Positions 16,118 to 25,359 of a DNA stretch of 29,123 nt are shown here, one piece after another (position 1 is the stretch's first letter; each line of letters opens with the position of its first letter). The stretch covers positions 1 to 29,123 of the forward strand of contig JANYDM010000161.1 in assembly GCA_025363575.1 (NCBI GenBank), in the 5' to 3' direction. Below the pieces are notes generated by a model. That model was not told where the DNA came from. It did not search any database and was given only the letters and a program-made list of their open reading frames with translations. The translations under genes were made by a program, and so were the position numbers. Source of the stretch: Betaproteobacteria bacterium. GTDB lineage: Bacteria; Pseudomonadota; Gammaproteobacteria; Burkholderiales; SG8-41.

Positions 16118-17130
16118 GCTGCACCTCCGTCGGCCCACACGTTCTTCTCGATGTCGTCTATCGACGGCAACGGCGACACTTTCGCCGTCGCGGTTGCCGC
16201 GTCCACCTTTCCCATCGCCGTGGCTTCCATGTCCTTTAACGTCGGTTCGTTAAAGCCCTCTTTCAGCAAGCGCTCGCGGTACATGAGGAGCGGATCGCGC
16301 AGGAGCCATTTCTCGAGTTCGCCCTCGGGGCGGTACTTGCCGGGATCGGCGCGTGAATGGCCGCTGTGCCGATAAGTCATTGCTTCGATCAGCGACGGCC
16401 CGCCCCCCGCACGCGCCTTCGCCAGCGCATCGCTCGCGACCTTATAGACGGCGTCGGCATCATTACCGTCCACAATGATGGAAGGCAGGCCGTAGGCTGA
16501 AGCGCGATCGGCGGCCGGATGCTCGACCGCAGTCACTTCCGATATCGGCGTGTATTCCATGTACAGGTTGTTCTCGCACACATACACCACCGGCAGCTTC
16601 CACACTGCGGCGAAATTGAGCGCCTCGTGGAACGCGCCGATATTGGTCGTGCCATCGCCGAAAAAACACACCGCGACCTGCTCAGTGCCGCGATACTGCG
16701 CCGACCATGCCGCGCCTGCCGCGACCGGCAGATGCGCGCCGATAATTGCGTACGAACCCATAACGCCCTTCTCGACGTCAGTCAGATGCATGGAGCCGCC
16801 CTTGCCGCCGAGCAGCCCGCACTGGCGCCCCATCAATTCACCGAGCACACCTTCCATCGATGCGCCGCGCGCGAGCGTATGCGCGTGTCCTCGATACGTG
16901 CAGAACGTCCAGTCATCGGGACGCATCGCGACGCCGAACGCAGCGGCTATCGCTTCCTGCCCCAGCGACAAATGGCTCGTGCCTTTGATCAGATTCTGCA
17001 GAAAAAGGTCGTAGGCACGCTTCTCGCAGTATCTGAGTTCCAGTTGCAGGCGGTACAGCTCGCTTTTTGTCTCACGCCCAATTTCCATCGCCGGCGAAGC
17101 GGCTTTTTTCACTGCTGCTGACTTGGCCAT
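16105..17130 (-). CDS. 2-oxo-acid dehydrogenase E1 component, alpha subunit
   Basis: 341 aa from ATG at 17130 with AGGAAGG upstream. The TPP-binding motif runs from GDGTTNIGAFHEALNF (158 on) to CENN (185-188). Other blocks: GTSHLSLGQEAIAAAFGVAM, the substrate/phosphorylation-loop equivalent TYRHSGHSRADPGKYRP, and GGKGGSMHL. Length and motifs fit heterotetrameric E1 of pyruvate, acetoin or branched-chain dehydrogenases; the TYRHSGHSRADPGKYRP loop reminds me of acetoin-type enzymes, but this is a weak argument. The first 13 residues are a Lys/Ala-rich tail. It starts 7 bp after the M24 gene stop, so co-transcription with the aldo/keto reductase and M24 genes is likely. Confidence 0.95.
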   Translation of the reverse strand: MAKSAAVKKAASPAMEIGRETKSELYRLQLELRYCEKRAYDLFLQNLIKGTSHLSLGQEAIAAAFGVAMRPDDWTFCTYRGHAHTLARGASMEGVLGELMGRQCGLLGGKGGSMHLTDVEKGVMGSYAIIGAHLPVAAGAAWSAQYRGTEQVAVCFFGDGTTNIGAFHEALNFAAVWKLPVVYVCENNLYMEYTPISEVTAVEHPAADRASAYGLPSIIVDGNDADAVYKVASDALAKARAGGGPSLIEAMTYRHSGHSRADPGKYRPEGELEKWLLRDPLLMYRERLLKEGFNEPTLKDMEATAMGKVDAATATAKVSPLPSIDDIEKNVWADGGAAWRN

Positions 17131-17137
17131 GACCTTC

Positions 17138-18496
17138 CTAGTATTTGTTCGCAATCGGCAGTTCCTGCGCCGGAAACAGCGTGATGATCTTCGCGCCGTT
17201 GGGCGTCAGCACCACCTCTTCCTCGATGCGCGCCGCGGACACGCCGTCCGCCGCGGGACAAAAAGTCTCAACCGCGAACACCATGCCGGCTTTCAACTCG
17301 TAGGGATCCTTCAGCGAATTCAGGCGCGACACCAGCGGACGCTCGTGCAGGCCCAGGCCGAGTCCGTGGCAGAAGTTGAGTCCGAACGCCGACATTTCCG
17401 TCTCAAAGCCGATCTCGGTCGATTTCGGAAACATTTTCGCGACCTGGTCGGTCGAGACGCCCGGCTTCAGCATGCTGATCGCGCCGTCCATCCACTGCCG
17501 CGCTTTCTTGTACGCGTCATGTTGCGCCTTGGTCGCGCTGCCGACGGTGAACGTGCGGTAGTAGCAGGTCTTGTAACCCATGTACGACTGAATGATGTCG
17601 AAATAGGCCTGGTCGCCGGGTCGTATCATGCGGTCGGTGAAATTGTGCGGATGCGGGCTGCAGCGCTCGCCGGCAATCGCGTTGATCGCTTCGACGCAAT
17701 CGGAGCCCATTTCGTAGAGCCGCTTGGTTGCCATTGCAACGATTTCGTTTTCACGGATGCCGGGCTTCAGCGCTTCGAAGATGTCCTGATAGACGCCGTC
17801 GCCCATCGCAGCGGCCATGTTGAGCAGCGTGATCTCATCGTTGCTCTTGATCTCGCGCGCCTCGAGCATTACCTGCTGGCCGTCCTGCACCTTGATGCCC
17901 AGCTTCTGCAGCGCGAACAGGAATGGCGGCTCGACGACGTCGATGCCGAGCGGCATGTCCGCGACGCCTTCCTGCACCAGGATGTCGTAGATTTCTTTCG
18001 CGGCTTCTTCAAATAATCCCACGCGCGGATTGATTGCGCCGCGCAGGCCGACGTTGCCGGCGAGGCAATGATTCGTCGGCAGCCATGGCGCGTACAGCTT
18101 GTGATGGCGCGCGGCCGAGCCGAAATCCCATACCCACGGCTCGCCGTTGCCGGTGAGCAGCGTCCAGCGCGTCAATTTGTCGCGCGCCCATTCGCCGATC
18201 ACGGTGCTCGAGATGTAGCGCATGTTGTACTGGTCGAACACGAGCAGCGCGCCCAGCTTCGATTTCGACAGCGCATTGCGCGTGCGCGCGAGCCGGTATT
18301 CATGCAGCCGGCGAAAATCGACGCGCTCCTCGAAATCGACCTGCATGCGTCCGGGCGCCTGCAGCGGCCGGTCCCAGCGGTGACGCGGATTGGCGGGATT
18401 GAACAGGCCGTCAGGCGCGCTGCTCACGCCTTTTTTCGGATCGATACCGGACGACTTGACGGCGGTGGGGACGGTTTTCCTGACTTTACGTGCCAT
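17138..18496 (-). CDS. M24-family hydrolase (Xaa-Pro peptidase/DddP-like fold)
   Basis: 452 aa from ATG at 18496 with GGAG upstream (a TTG at 18508 is a poorer start). The N-terminal domain has LGALLVFDQYNMRYISS and EPWVWDFGSAARHH. The C-terminal pita-bread domain has RPGDQAYFDIIQSYMGY, FCHGLGLGLHERP, MVFAVETFC and ARIEEEVVLT. Probable metal ligands are Asp300, His377, Glu410 and Glu425; the second Asp position is Cys311. The long N-terminal domain resembles that of DMSP lyase DddP from memory, but DddP's ligand set is not complete here. Peptidase, C-N hydrolase or lyase activity are all possible. The N-terminus is a basic Lys/Arg/Ala tail. It lies in an operon with E1-alpha (7-bp gap). Confidence 0.9.
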   Translation of the reverse strand: MARKVRKTVPTAVKSSGIDPKKGVSSAPDGLFNPANPRHRWDRPLQAPGRMQVDFEERVDFRRLHEYRLARTRNALSKSKLGALLVFDQYNMRYISSTVIGEWARDKLTRWTLLTGNGEPWVWDFGSAARHHKLYAPWLPTNHCLAGNVGLRGAINPRVGLFEEAAKEIYDILVQEGVADMPLGIDVVEPPFLFALQKLGIKVQDGQQVMLEAREIKSNDEITLLNMAAAMGDGVYQDIFEALKPGIRENEIVAMATKRLYEMGSDCVEAINAIAGERCSPHPHNFTDRMIRPGDQAYFDIIQSYMGYKTCYYRTFTVGSATKAQHDAYKKARQWMDGAISMLKPGVSTDQVAKMFPKSTEIGFETEMSAFGLNFCHGLGLGLHERPLVSRLNSLKDPYELKAGMVFAVETFCPAADGVSAARIEEEVVLTPNGAKIITLFPAQELPIANKY

Positions 18497-18530
18497 TGCG
18501 TGCTCCAAAAATCAATTGATGCGCGGCGCG

Positions 18531-19514
<984 letters not shown>

Positions 19515-19527
19515 TGTTTGCCCGCTT

Positions 19528-21072
19528 TCATGCGTGGCCGGCGTTGAGCCCCGGCAACGACCATTCCCTGACCGCCATCGGCTCGAGCACCGGCTTGCCC
19601 AACGCCGGAGACGCGACGAGATACAACCCCGTTCCCGCCCCTACCCACATCAGCTTGCGGTCCCACTCGACAAACACCGCGTCGGTATCGCGGGGATAGG
19701 AAAGGTAGTCGTCCAGACTGCCCGGCTGCGGCGGAATAAACCAGCCGGCGTTGCGCGGTCTTGCCGGGTCTTTGATGTTGAAGAGCTGCAGGCCGGCGTT
19801 GAAAAAAGAATAGGCGGTGAAGTTTGGATCCGGCTTGCCGGGCGCCTTCATGTGCGGCGGATTGTGCGAGCCGAAGCGCCCGCGCTTGTCGCAAAAATTG
19901 CGGTACGGCGCATCCGGCGGGGGCACCGGCACTGGCAGCTGTGCGATTTCGCGCGGCTTAGTGAGATCCCGTATATCGATCACGCGCAGCGGCTGGTAAG
20001 GCTCGTTGCAATCCGGATTGAGCACCTCGGGATTGGTGATGACGAAACCCCGGTCGAGGCGCGCAATGTCGACAGTGTGAAAAGGCAAACCGCCCGCCGC
20101 CATTTTCGGATAGTAGCGGCTGACGAGTTTCGGATTGCGGATGTCCGTCAGATCGTGAATCATCATGCCGAACGCGCCGTACGCGCTGTAACCGTCACGG
20201 CCGCCGTCCTCGACCCTCTTAGGCACGTACATGGGCCCGTGCAAAGTCGTCCACGACTCGTGGTCGCCGTATTCGCGCCACTTTTTCTGCTCGGCCTCTT
20301 CGCCTTCGCGCTGGCCCGGCACCCACCAGTTGGCGACGAATTTAGGCTGCGTCGGATCCGCGACGTCGATGATCTGGATGCAGTTGCAGTAATAGCGCAC
20401 CGAGCTTTCCATGTGCGTGAAGCTGTTGTCCGGCGCGGTGTCGAGGTATGCGTACTGGCCGCCGTCGTAATAGTTTCTATGCGTGCCGGAGCCGGTCTGC
20501 AGCTCGCGCTTCGGATCGCCCTGGTCGCAGCTCCACTGCGACAGCGGCACGATCTTGGCAGGATCGGTCGCATCGTAGAAGCGCACGCCGCGCAGGCCTT
20601 TCTGGTTGATGTTCTGCTGGATCATCGCCGGCTCGTCGTACTTGCCGTGCGGCGCGGCGGGCGTTGAGAACGTGCCCGCGATGCCGGCGCCGGTCATCAA
20701 TATCCATTTGCCGAGCTTCTTGTTGAAAGCGAGCTGCACCTGGTTGCCGACGTAACCCTTCTTGTTGAACATTTTCGGGTTCAGCGGCTCGCTGACGTCG
20801 ATGACATCGCCGCGGTTGAAAAGGTAGCGGCGGTCGCCGACCGCCATCATCTGCATCTTGGCGCCGCGCTCCTCACCCGCGTCGAAGTGCGCAAGCACGT
20901 TCGTGTTGCGGCGGTACATGTTGCGGTCGAGGTACTTGATACTGGTCGGCCGCGGATGCGGATGGCGGTTCGCGAGCGCGCTGCCGACGAGCCCCGGTCC
21001 GCCGAGCGCGAGACCGCCGGCAGTGCCCGCGAGCGCAATAAATTCGCGCCGTGAAATCGATTTCTTGCTCAT
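19528..21072 (-). CDS. Tat-exported LVIVD-repeat protein
   Basis: 514 aa from ATG at 21072 with GGGAGA upstream; the in-frame ATG at 21096 lacks a site. The leader MSKKSISRREFIALAGTAGG has a twin-arginine motif (SRREF) and ends near ALA. The mature protein carries repeated LVIVD-type motifs of the form x-I-x-D-(V/L/I)-x-D-(P/I)...P: FNRGDVIDVSEPLNPK, GVRFYDATDPAKIV, IQIIDVADPTQPKF, MIHDLTDIRNPKLV, LRVIDIRDLTKPRE and LQLFNIKDPARPRN. LVIVD proteins are thought to form beta-propellers at the cell surface or in the periplasm; function is not established. Cys residues (SCDQG, YYCNCI, NPDCNEP, NFCDKRG) could form disulfides or bind metal. It sits 27 bp after a TctC gene. Confidence 0.88.
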   Translation of the reverse strand: MSKKSISRREFIALAGTAGGLALGGPGLVGSALANRHPHPRPTSIKYLDRNMYRRNTNVLAHFDAGEERGAKMQMMAVGDRRYLFNRGDVIDVSEPLNPKMFNKKGYVGNQVQLAFNKKLGKWILMTGAGIAGTFSTPAAPHGKYDEPAMIQQNINQKGLRGVRFYDATDPAKIVPLSQWSCDQGDPKRELQTGSGTHRNYYDGGQYAYLDTAPDNSFTHMESSVRYYCNCIQIIDVADPTQPKFVANWWVPGQREGEEAEQKKWREYGDHESWTTLHGPMYVPKRVEDGGRDGYSAYGAFGMMIHDLTDIRNPKLVSRYYPKMAAGGLPFHTVDIARLDRGFVITNPEVLNPDCNEPYQPLRVIDIRDLTKPREIAQLPVPVPPPDAPYRNFCDKRGRFGSHNPPHMKAPGKPDPNFTAYSFFNAGLQLFNIKDPARPRNAGWFIPPQPGSLDDYLSYPRDTDAVFVEWDRKLMWVGAGTGLYLVASPALGKPVLEPMAVREWSLPGLNAGHA

Positions 21073-21099
21073 AGCTCTCCCTTTCATGCAGGCCACGGT

Positions 21100-22077
21100 T
21101 TATTCCGCTTTAATGCCTGCTTCCTTGATGACCTTGCCCCACTTCGCGATTTCCGCTTTCTGGAAGGCGCCGAATTCGTTCGGCGTCGTCGCAATCGTTT
21201 CCGCGCCTTGCGCCAGCAGCAGCGCCCTGGCATCGGGCGTCCGCAAGGCCGCCACCGCGTCGCGATTGATTTTCGCAATGATTGCCGCCGGCGTCTTTGC
21301 GGGCGCGAACAAGCCGAACCACACGCTCGACTCGATGCCGGGATAGCCCGCCTCGACTATGCTGGGAATATCGGGCGCCGCTTCGAACCGCTGCTTGCTC
21401 AATACGGCGAGCGGCTTGATGCGGCCCGACTTGGCTTGCGAGTTGATCGTTGTCGTCGACAGGAACGCCGCCTGCGTCTCGCCCGCCACCAGCGCCGTCA
21501 ATGCGAACCCGGCGCCTTTATAAGGAATGTGCACGAGCTTGGCGCCGGTCATCTGGTTGAAAAGCTCGCCTGACAACTGGCTGCTCGTGCCGCCGCCTGC
21601 CGACCCGTAATTCACCCCGCCCGGCTTGGCTTTGGCATAGGCGATGAATTCTTTCAGATTGCTTGCGGGCACCGAGGCGTGCACGGCGAGCGCGATGCCG
21701 GAATTCGACACGAGCGCGATCGGTGCGAAATCCTTCACCGGGTCGTAGCCGAGATTCCTGTACAGGAACTGAGGGCTCGCGTGCGTGCCGATATGTCCCT
21801 GCATCAGGGTGTAGCCGTCGGGTGCGGACTTCGCGGCAATCTCTGCGCCTATCATGCCGCCGGCGCCGGGCCGGTTATCGACGACGACCTGCTGCTGCCA
21901 GAGCTCGCCCAGTTTGTGCGCGATGAAACGCGCACTGATGTCCGACGTGCTGCCGGGCGAACCTGTAATCAAGCGCACCGGGCGGTTCGGATAGTCCCGC
22001 GCGGGAACCGCGCCCTGCGCAGTGGCGAGCGCCGGCAGCAGCACGAGCGAACACAGCCACAAACGCACGTGATTCAT
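21100..22077 (-). CDS. TctC/Bug-family solute-binding protein
   Basis: 325 aa. The start ATG at 22077 overlaps the stop of the upstream alpha/beta hydrolase (ATGA), so translation is coupled. The signal peptide is MNHVRLWLCSLVLLPALATA. Bug landmarks: YPNRPVRLITGSPGSTSDIS, VVDNRPGAGGMIGAEIAAKS, PDGYTLMQGHIG, KPGGVNYGSAGGGTSSQLS, HIPYKGAGFALTALVAGE. Receptor for carboxylates or amphiphilic small molecules; transport partner proteins are absent from the window. The hydrolase-TctC pairing recurs at 24334-26442, so this receptor may bind the substrate or product of its hydrolase partner. Confidence 0.93.
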   Translation of the reverse strand: MNHVRLWLCSLVLLPALATAQGAVPARDYPNRPVRLITGSPGSTSDISARFIAHKLGELWQQQVVVDNRPGAGGMIGAEIAAKSAPDGYTLMQGHIGTHASPQFLYRNLGYDPVKDFAPIALVSNSGIALAVHASVPASNLKEFIAYAKAKPGGVNYGSAGGGTSSQLSGELFNQMTGAKLVHIPYKGAGFALTALVAGETQAAFLSTTTINSQAKSGRIKPLAVLSKQRFEAAPDIPSIVEAGYPGIESSVWFGLFAPAKTPAAIIAKINRDAVAALRTPDARALLLAQGAETIATTPNEFGAFQKAEIAKWGKVIKEAGIKAE

Positions 22078-23162
22078 GCTTTCGGCATGCCGAATTGCTG
22101 CGCAAGCCAATCCGCCATCTGCGTCTGATACATGTAGCGGCGGTTATTGACCACGTGATTGCCGCCTTTGACGATGTTGAGGACCTTGGGCCCCGTTGCT
22201 TCCGCTGCGATGCGCTCGGCATTCTGCGGGGGCGTGAGATGGTCAAGCTCACCGCCGACCACATACAACGGGCACTTGATATTTATCGCCGCGCCTTCCA
22301 GCGTGAGGGTCAGCGCGACTGCGCGCGCTTCTTCCATCGTCTTGCTATGGCTGCGCACCTTGAACGCTTCGCGCGACAACTCGTTGCGCGCGTCGAAAAC
22401 CTCAACCCAGCTGTACGGCCCGGACAGCGACACGCAAGCCTTCAGGCGTTTCTCGAAAGCGGCAGCGCGCGCCGCGTAATAGCCGCCGAGCGAAACGCCC
22501 ATCACGCCGATGCGCGACGCATCGAGATCGGCGCGCGTCGCGATGAAATCGCAGACAGCGGCGACCGGCACTTCGAAATCGCCGCGTATCGGCAGCGTGT
22601 ACTCGGCTTCGCCCTGACCGGGCCCGTCGAACGGCAGCGTGGCCATGCCCCGCTCGAGCAGCAGCATTTCATAGAAATCCATTTCTTCCTTGGTCGAATC
22701 GAGCCCGACACAGAGGATGACGACCGGCGGCTTCGTAACGCCGGCGGGCTTCCGCAAAACACCGTACAGCGTGTGCTGGCCGAACGGGATGGCGACGCGT
22801 TCGCCTGGCGGCGTCAGGCACGGCAGCGCAAGGTTGCGGCACTCGACAGTTTTAGCGTGCGCCGCTTTCATTTGCGCCATATCGTGCACGAACATGAATT
22901 TCCCGAAGTGATAGCACAGCGCCGCGCGCGTCAGGTGCCCGCCCGCGCTGATGCGATAACCGTCGGCGAGCGCCTTACGCCCGATTGCTTCGTGCACTGC
23001 GGCGCGCGCCGACCAAGCCGCGCACCAGTCGTCCCAGCGCGAGATACTCTTCGTCACCTCTTCGAAGTCGGTAAGCGGCACGCCGCTGGCGACAAAACGC
23101 GGCGCCCAGGCCCGTAGCGCTATTTCGATCCGTTTATCTACTGGTTCAGTCGTTGCGGCCAT
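22074..23162 (-). CDS. Alpha/beta hydrolase, 2,6-dihydroxypseudooxynicotine hydrolase-like
   Basis: 362 aa; ATG with AGGAGTG upstream. An N-terminal helical domain (1-115; SRWDDWCAAWSARAAVHE, LCYHFGKFMFV) precedes the alpha/beta hydrolase core: CVGLDSTKEEMDFYE, FDGPGQGEAEY, nucleophile Ser224 in MGVSLGGYYAARAAAFE, Asp307 in GGELDHLTPP and His336 in GGNHVVNN. This order matches the C-C hydrolase of nicotine breakdown and the FrsA/DUF1100 group, as I recall them. No signal peptide: cytoplasmic. Paralogous over its whole length to the gene at 25360, sharing even small blocks such as PFDGPGQGE versus SFDGPGQGE. It follows a 181-bp gap with an inverted repeat and may start its own transcription unit. 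Confidence 0.9.
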   Translation of the reverse strand: MAATTEPVDKRIEIALRAWAPRFVASGVPLTDFEEVTKSISRWDDWCAAWSARAAVHEAIGRKALADGYRISAGGHLTRAALCYHFGKFMFVHDMAQMKAAHAKTVECRNLALPCLTPPGERVAIPFGQHTLYGVLRKPAGVTKPPVVILCVGLDSTKEEMDFYEMLLLERGMATLPFDGPGQGEAEYTLPIRGDFEVPVAAVCDFIATRADLDASRIGVMGVSLGGYYAARAAAFEKRLKACVSLSGPYSWVEVFDARNELSREAFKVRSHSKTMEEARAVALTLTLEGAAINIKCPLYVVGGELDHLTPPQNAERIAAEATGPKVLNIVKGGNHVVNNRRYMYQTQMADWLAQQFGMPKA

Positions 23163-23184
23163 TTCACTCCTAACCCTCAGTAAG

Positions 23185-23331
23185 CGCCGATGGACGCCGA
23201 TAAATTATTTTCAATACCGCCTCGAGGGGTACGCCGATAAAAACTCGGTGATGCGATATCGAAATCATGCGCCCGCGCTGAATCCGCGTGCGAGACTGAT
23301 TTCGTTATTGACGTATCGGCGTTCATCGGCG
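23185..23331. repeat. Inverted repeat of CGCCGATGGACGCCGATA
   Basis: The left arm CGCCGATGGACGCCGATA (23185-23202) and right arm TATCGGCGTTCATCGGCG (23314-23331) pair with one mismatch over 18 bp. The spacer is about 111 bp and carries a third direct unit, ACGCCGATAA (23231-23240), next to CCTCGAGGGGTA. It occupies the gap between the second TctC and the second alpha/beta hydrolase. Confidence 0.88.
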
Positions 23332-23343
23332 GTTGCCGCGCTT

Positions 23344-24315
23344 TTAATCAGCGCGCGCCCCGGAAGCCTTGACGACTTTGGCCAGGCGCTCGACTTCGGA
23401 CTTGATGAATGCATCGAATTGCGCCGGCGACATCGAATGCGGCGTCGCACCCTGCGTCAGCATGCGCTCCTTGACGTCCGCCGCACCGAGTATGCTGACC
23501 GCCTCCTTGTTAAGAACGTCCTTGACGTCCTTGGGCAATTTGCCTGACCCGACCAGTCCCGTCCACAAATTGAATTCGAAACCGGGGACGCCGACCTCGG
23601 AAGCACTGGGCAGATCGGGCAGCACGGGCGAACGGTCCTTCGTCGACACCGCAAGCGCCGTGATCTTGCCGCCTTTAATCAGCGTCACCGCACCCGTGAT
23701 AGGCGAAAAGAAAAAGCTGACGCTGCCGCCGATGACATTGGTCAACGCTTCGGGCGTGCCTTTAAACGGTACGTGGACGATGTTGATGCCCGTGGCGAGC
23801 TTGAACTGCTCCGCATTGATGTGCGCGCCGCTGCCGATGCCGGCCGATGCGTAATTGATCTGCCCGGGTTTGCTTTTGGCGAGGTCGACGAGGTCCTTGA
23901 CCGTTTTAAGGCCAAGCGACGGCGTGACGACGAGCACCGTCGGCGTGTCCGCGACCAGTGTGATGCCGGCGAAATCCTTCACCGTGTTATACGGCAGCCT
24001 GGTGTAGAGCGAAGCATTCACTGCGTGCCCGACCGACACGAGCATCAGCGTATAGCCGTCGGGCGGCGCGGCTAGCAGCGTCTCGGACGCGACGACGCCG
24101 CCCGCGCTGGGCCGGTTATCGACTACAACCTGCTGTCCCCAGTGCTCGGTCATTTTCTGGCCGAGCAGGCGCGCGAAAAAGTCGGTCACGCTACCCGCCG
24201 AAAACGGCACCAGCATGCGGATCGGCTTGGCGGGGAATTTCTCCTGCGCGCCGGCCGCGCCGGCCGCAAGCAACGCGATTCCGCAGAGTAATTTCGTGAC
24301 ATTGAGTTTCAGCAT
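23344..24315 (-). CDS. TctC/Bug-family solute-binding protein
   Basis: 323 aa; ATG with AAGGAAC upstream. The signal peptide covers residues 1-23 (ends GAAGA before QEKFP). Bug landmarks: FPAKPIRMLVPFSAGSVTDF, VVDNRPSAGGVVASETLLAA, PDGYTLMLVSVG, KPGQINYASAGIGSGAHIN, HVPFKGTPEALTNVIGG. It follows another TctC gene after 18 bp, a tandem pair that probably arose by duplication, though the two have diverged clearly. Likely a periplasmic receptor for an organic acid; the membrane components must be encoded elsewhere. Its last gene position before the repeat at 23185-23331 suggests the first transcription unit may end here. Confidence 0.93.
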   Translation of the reverse strand: MLKLNVTKLLCGIALLAAGAAGAQEKFPAKPIRMLVPFSAGSVTDFFARLLGQKMTEHWGQQVVVDNRPSAGGVVASETLLAAPPDGYTLMLVSVGHAVNASLYTRLPYNTVKDFAGITLVADTPTVLVVTPSLGLKTVKDLVDLAKSKPGQINYASAGIGSGAHINAEQFKLATGINIVHVPFKGTPEALTNVIGGSVSFFFSPITGAVTLIKGGKITALAVSTKDRSPVLPDLPSASEVGVPGFEFNLWTGLVGSGKLPKDVKDVLNKEAVSILGAADVKERMLTQGATPHSMSPAQFDAFIKSEVERLAKVVKASGARAD

Positions 24316-24333
24316 GTTGTTCCTTGGAGATTT

Positions 24334-25299
24334 TTATTGGGCCGATATACCGGCGTCTTTTACGAGCTTGCGATATTTGGCGAATTCCGATTGCATGAGT
24401 TTCTGAAATTCTTCCGGCGTGCCGTAAGCCGGCTCGGCGCCCTGCCGCAGGAAACGCTCCCTGATGTCGGACATTTTGAGTATGGCCGCCATATCCCGGT
24501 TGAGTTTCAGCGTGACGCTACGCGGCAGGCCGGCCGGGCCGACCACGCCGAACCAGCTTTCGCTCTGAAAGCCAGGCAGGCCGGATTCCCCCATTGTCGG
24601 GACGCCCGGCAGCGATGCCAGACGCTGCGGCGTGCCGACGGCAACGACGTGCAGCTTGCTGTCCTTCAGCATTGGCATCACGGCCGGCAGCGGAAACATA
24701 TACAGCTGCACGCGTCCCGCGAGCATCTCGGTAAAAATGTCGGGTATGAGCTTGAATGGCACGTGAACGACGTCGATGCCCGCGGCGGCTTTCAACGCCT
24801 CGCCGGCGATGTGCGACGAACTGCCGATGCCGGCGGAGCCGAAATTGAGCTGGCCCGGTTTCGCTTTGGCGAGCGCGATCACGTCGCTGACGGACTTTAC
24901 CGGCAGCTGCGGCGACACGACCAGCACGTTCGGCAGCGACGCCACCTGCATGACGCATGCAATGTCATCGAGCGGGCGGTACGGCGGCTCTTTTTGCATC
25001 AGCGGTTGCATGAGATGCGGCTGTCCTACCATGCCCAGCGTATAGCCGTCAGCCACGCTCTTGGCCAGCAGCGTGCTGCCCACAATGCCGCCGCCGCCCG
25101 GCCGGTTGTCGATGACGACCTGCTGGCCGTAAAGATCGTTCAGCTTCTGGCCCAGCGTGCGCGCGAGAAAATCACTGGCTGCGCCCGGCGGAAACGGCAC
25201 GATCAGGCGTATGGGCTTGGCCGGATAAGATTCGGCGCCGAATGCCCCGGCAGCGAGCCAGCCGCACCCCAGCAGAAAAATTTTGAATAAACAGCGCAT
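24334..25299 (-). CDS. TctC/Bug-family solute-binding protein
   Basis: 321 aa; ATG with GAGGAGAT upstream. Signal peptide about residues 1-22 (MRCLFKIFLLGCGWLAAGAFGA). Landmarks: YPAKPIRLIVPFPPGAASDF, VIDNRPGGGGIVGSTLLAKS, ADGYTLGMVGQPHLMQPL, KPGQLNFGSAGIGSSSHIA, HVPFKLIPDIFTEMLAGR. The usual 'PYKG' after the His-Val/Ile is PFKL here, so the Gly is lost, which may alter ligand contacts in that loop. It lies 60 bp after the alpha/beta hydrolase at 25360 and 18 bp before the next TctC. Periplasmic receptor, partner unknown. Confidence 0.93.
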   Translation of the reverse strand: MRCLFKIFLLGCGWLAAGAFGAESYPAKPIRLIVPFPPGAASDFLARTLGQKLNDLYGQQVVIDNRPGGGGIVGSTLLAKSVADGYTLGMVGQPHLMQPLMQKEPPYRPLDDIACVMQVASLPNVLVVSPQLPVKSVSDVIALAKAKPGQLNFGSAGIGSSSHIAGEALKAAAGIDVVHVPFKLIPDIFTEMLAGRVQLYMFPLPAVMPMLKDSKLHVVAVGTPQRLASLPGVPTMGESGLPGFQSESWFGVVGPAGLPRSVTLKLNRDMAAILKMSDIRERFLRQGAEPAYGTPEEFQKLMQSEFAKYRKLVKDAGISAQ

Positions 25300-25359
25300 G
25301 ATGATCTCCTCATTGTACTTGGCGGCGGCTGGCGCGCGGGGTTTTGCGTACGCCAGTTT

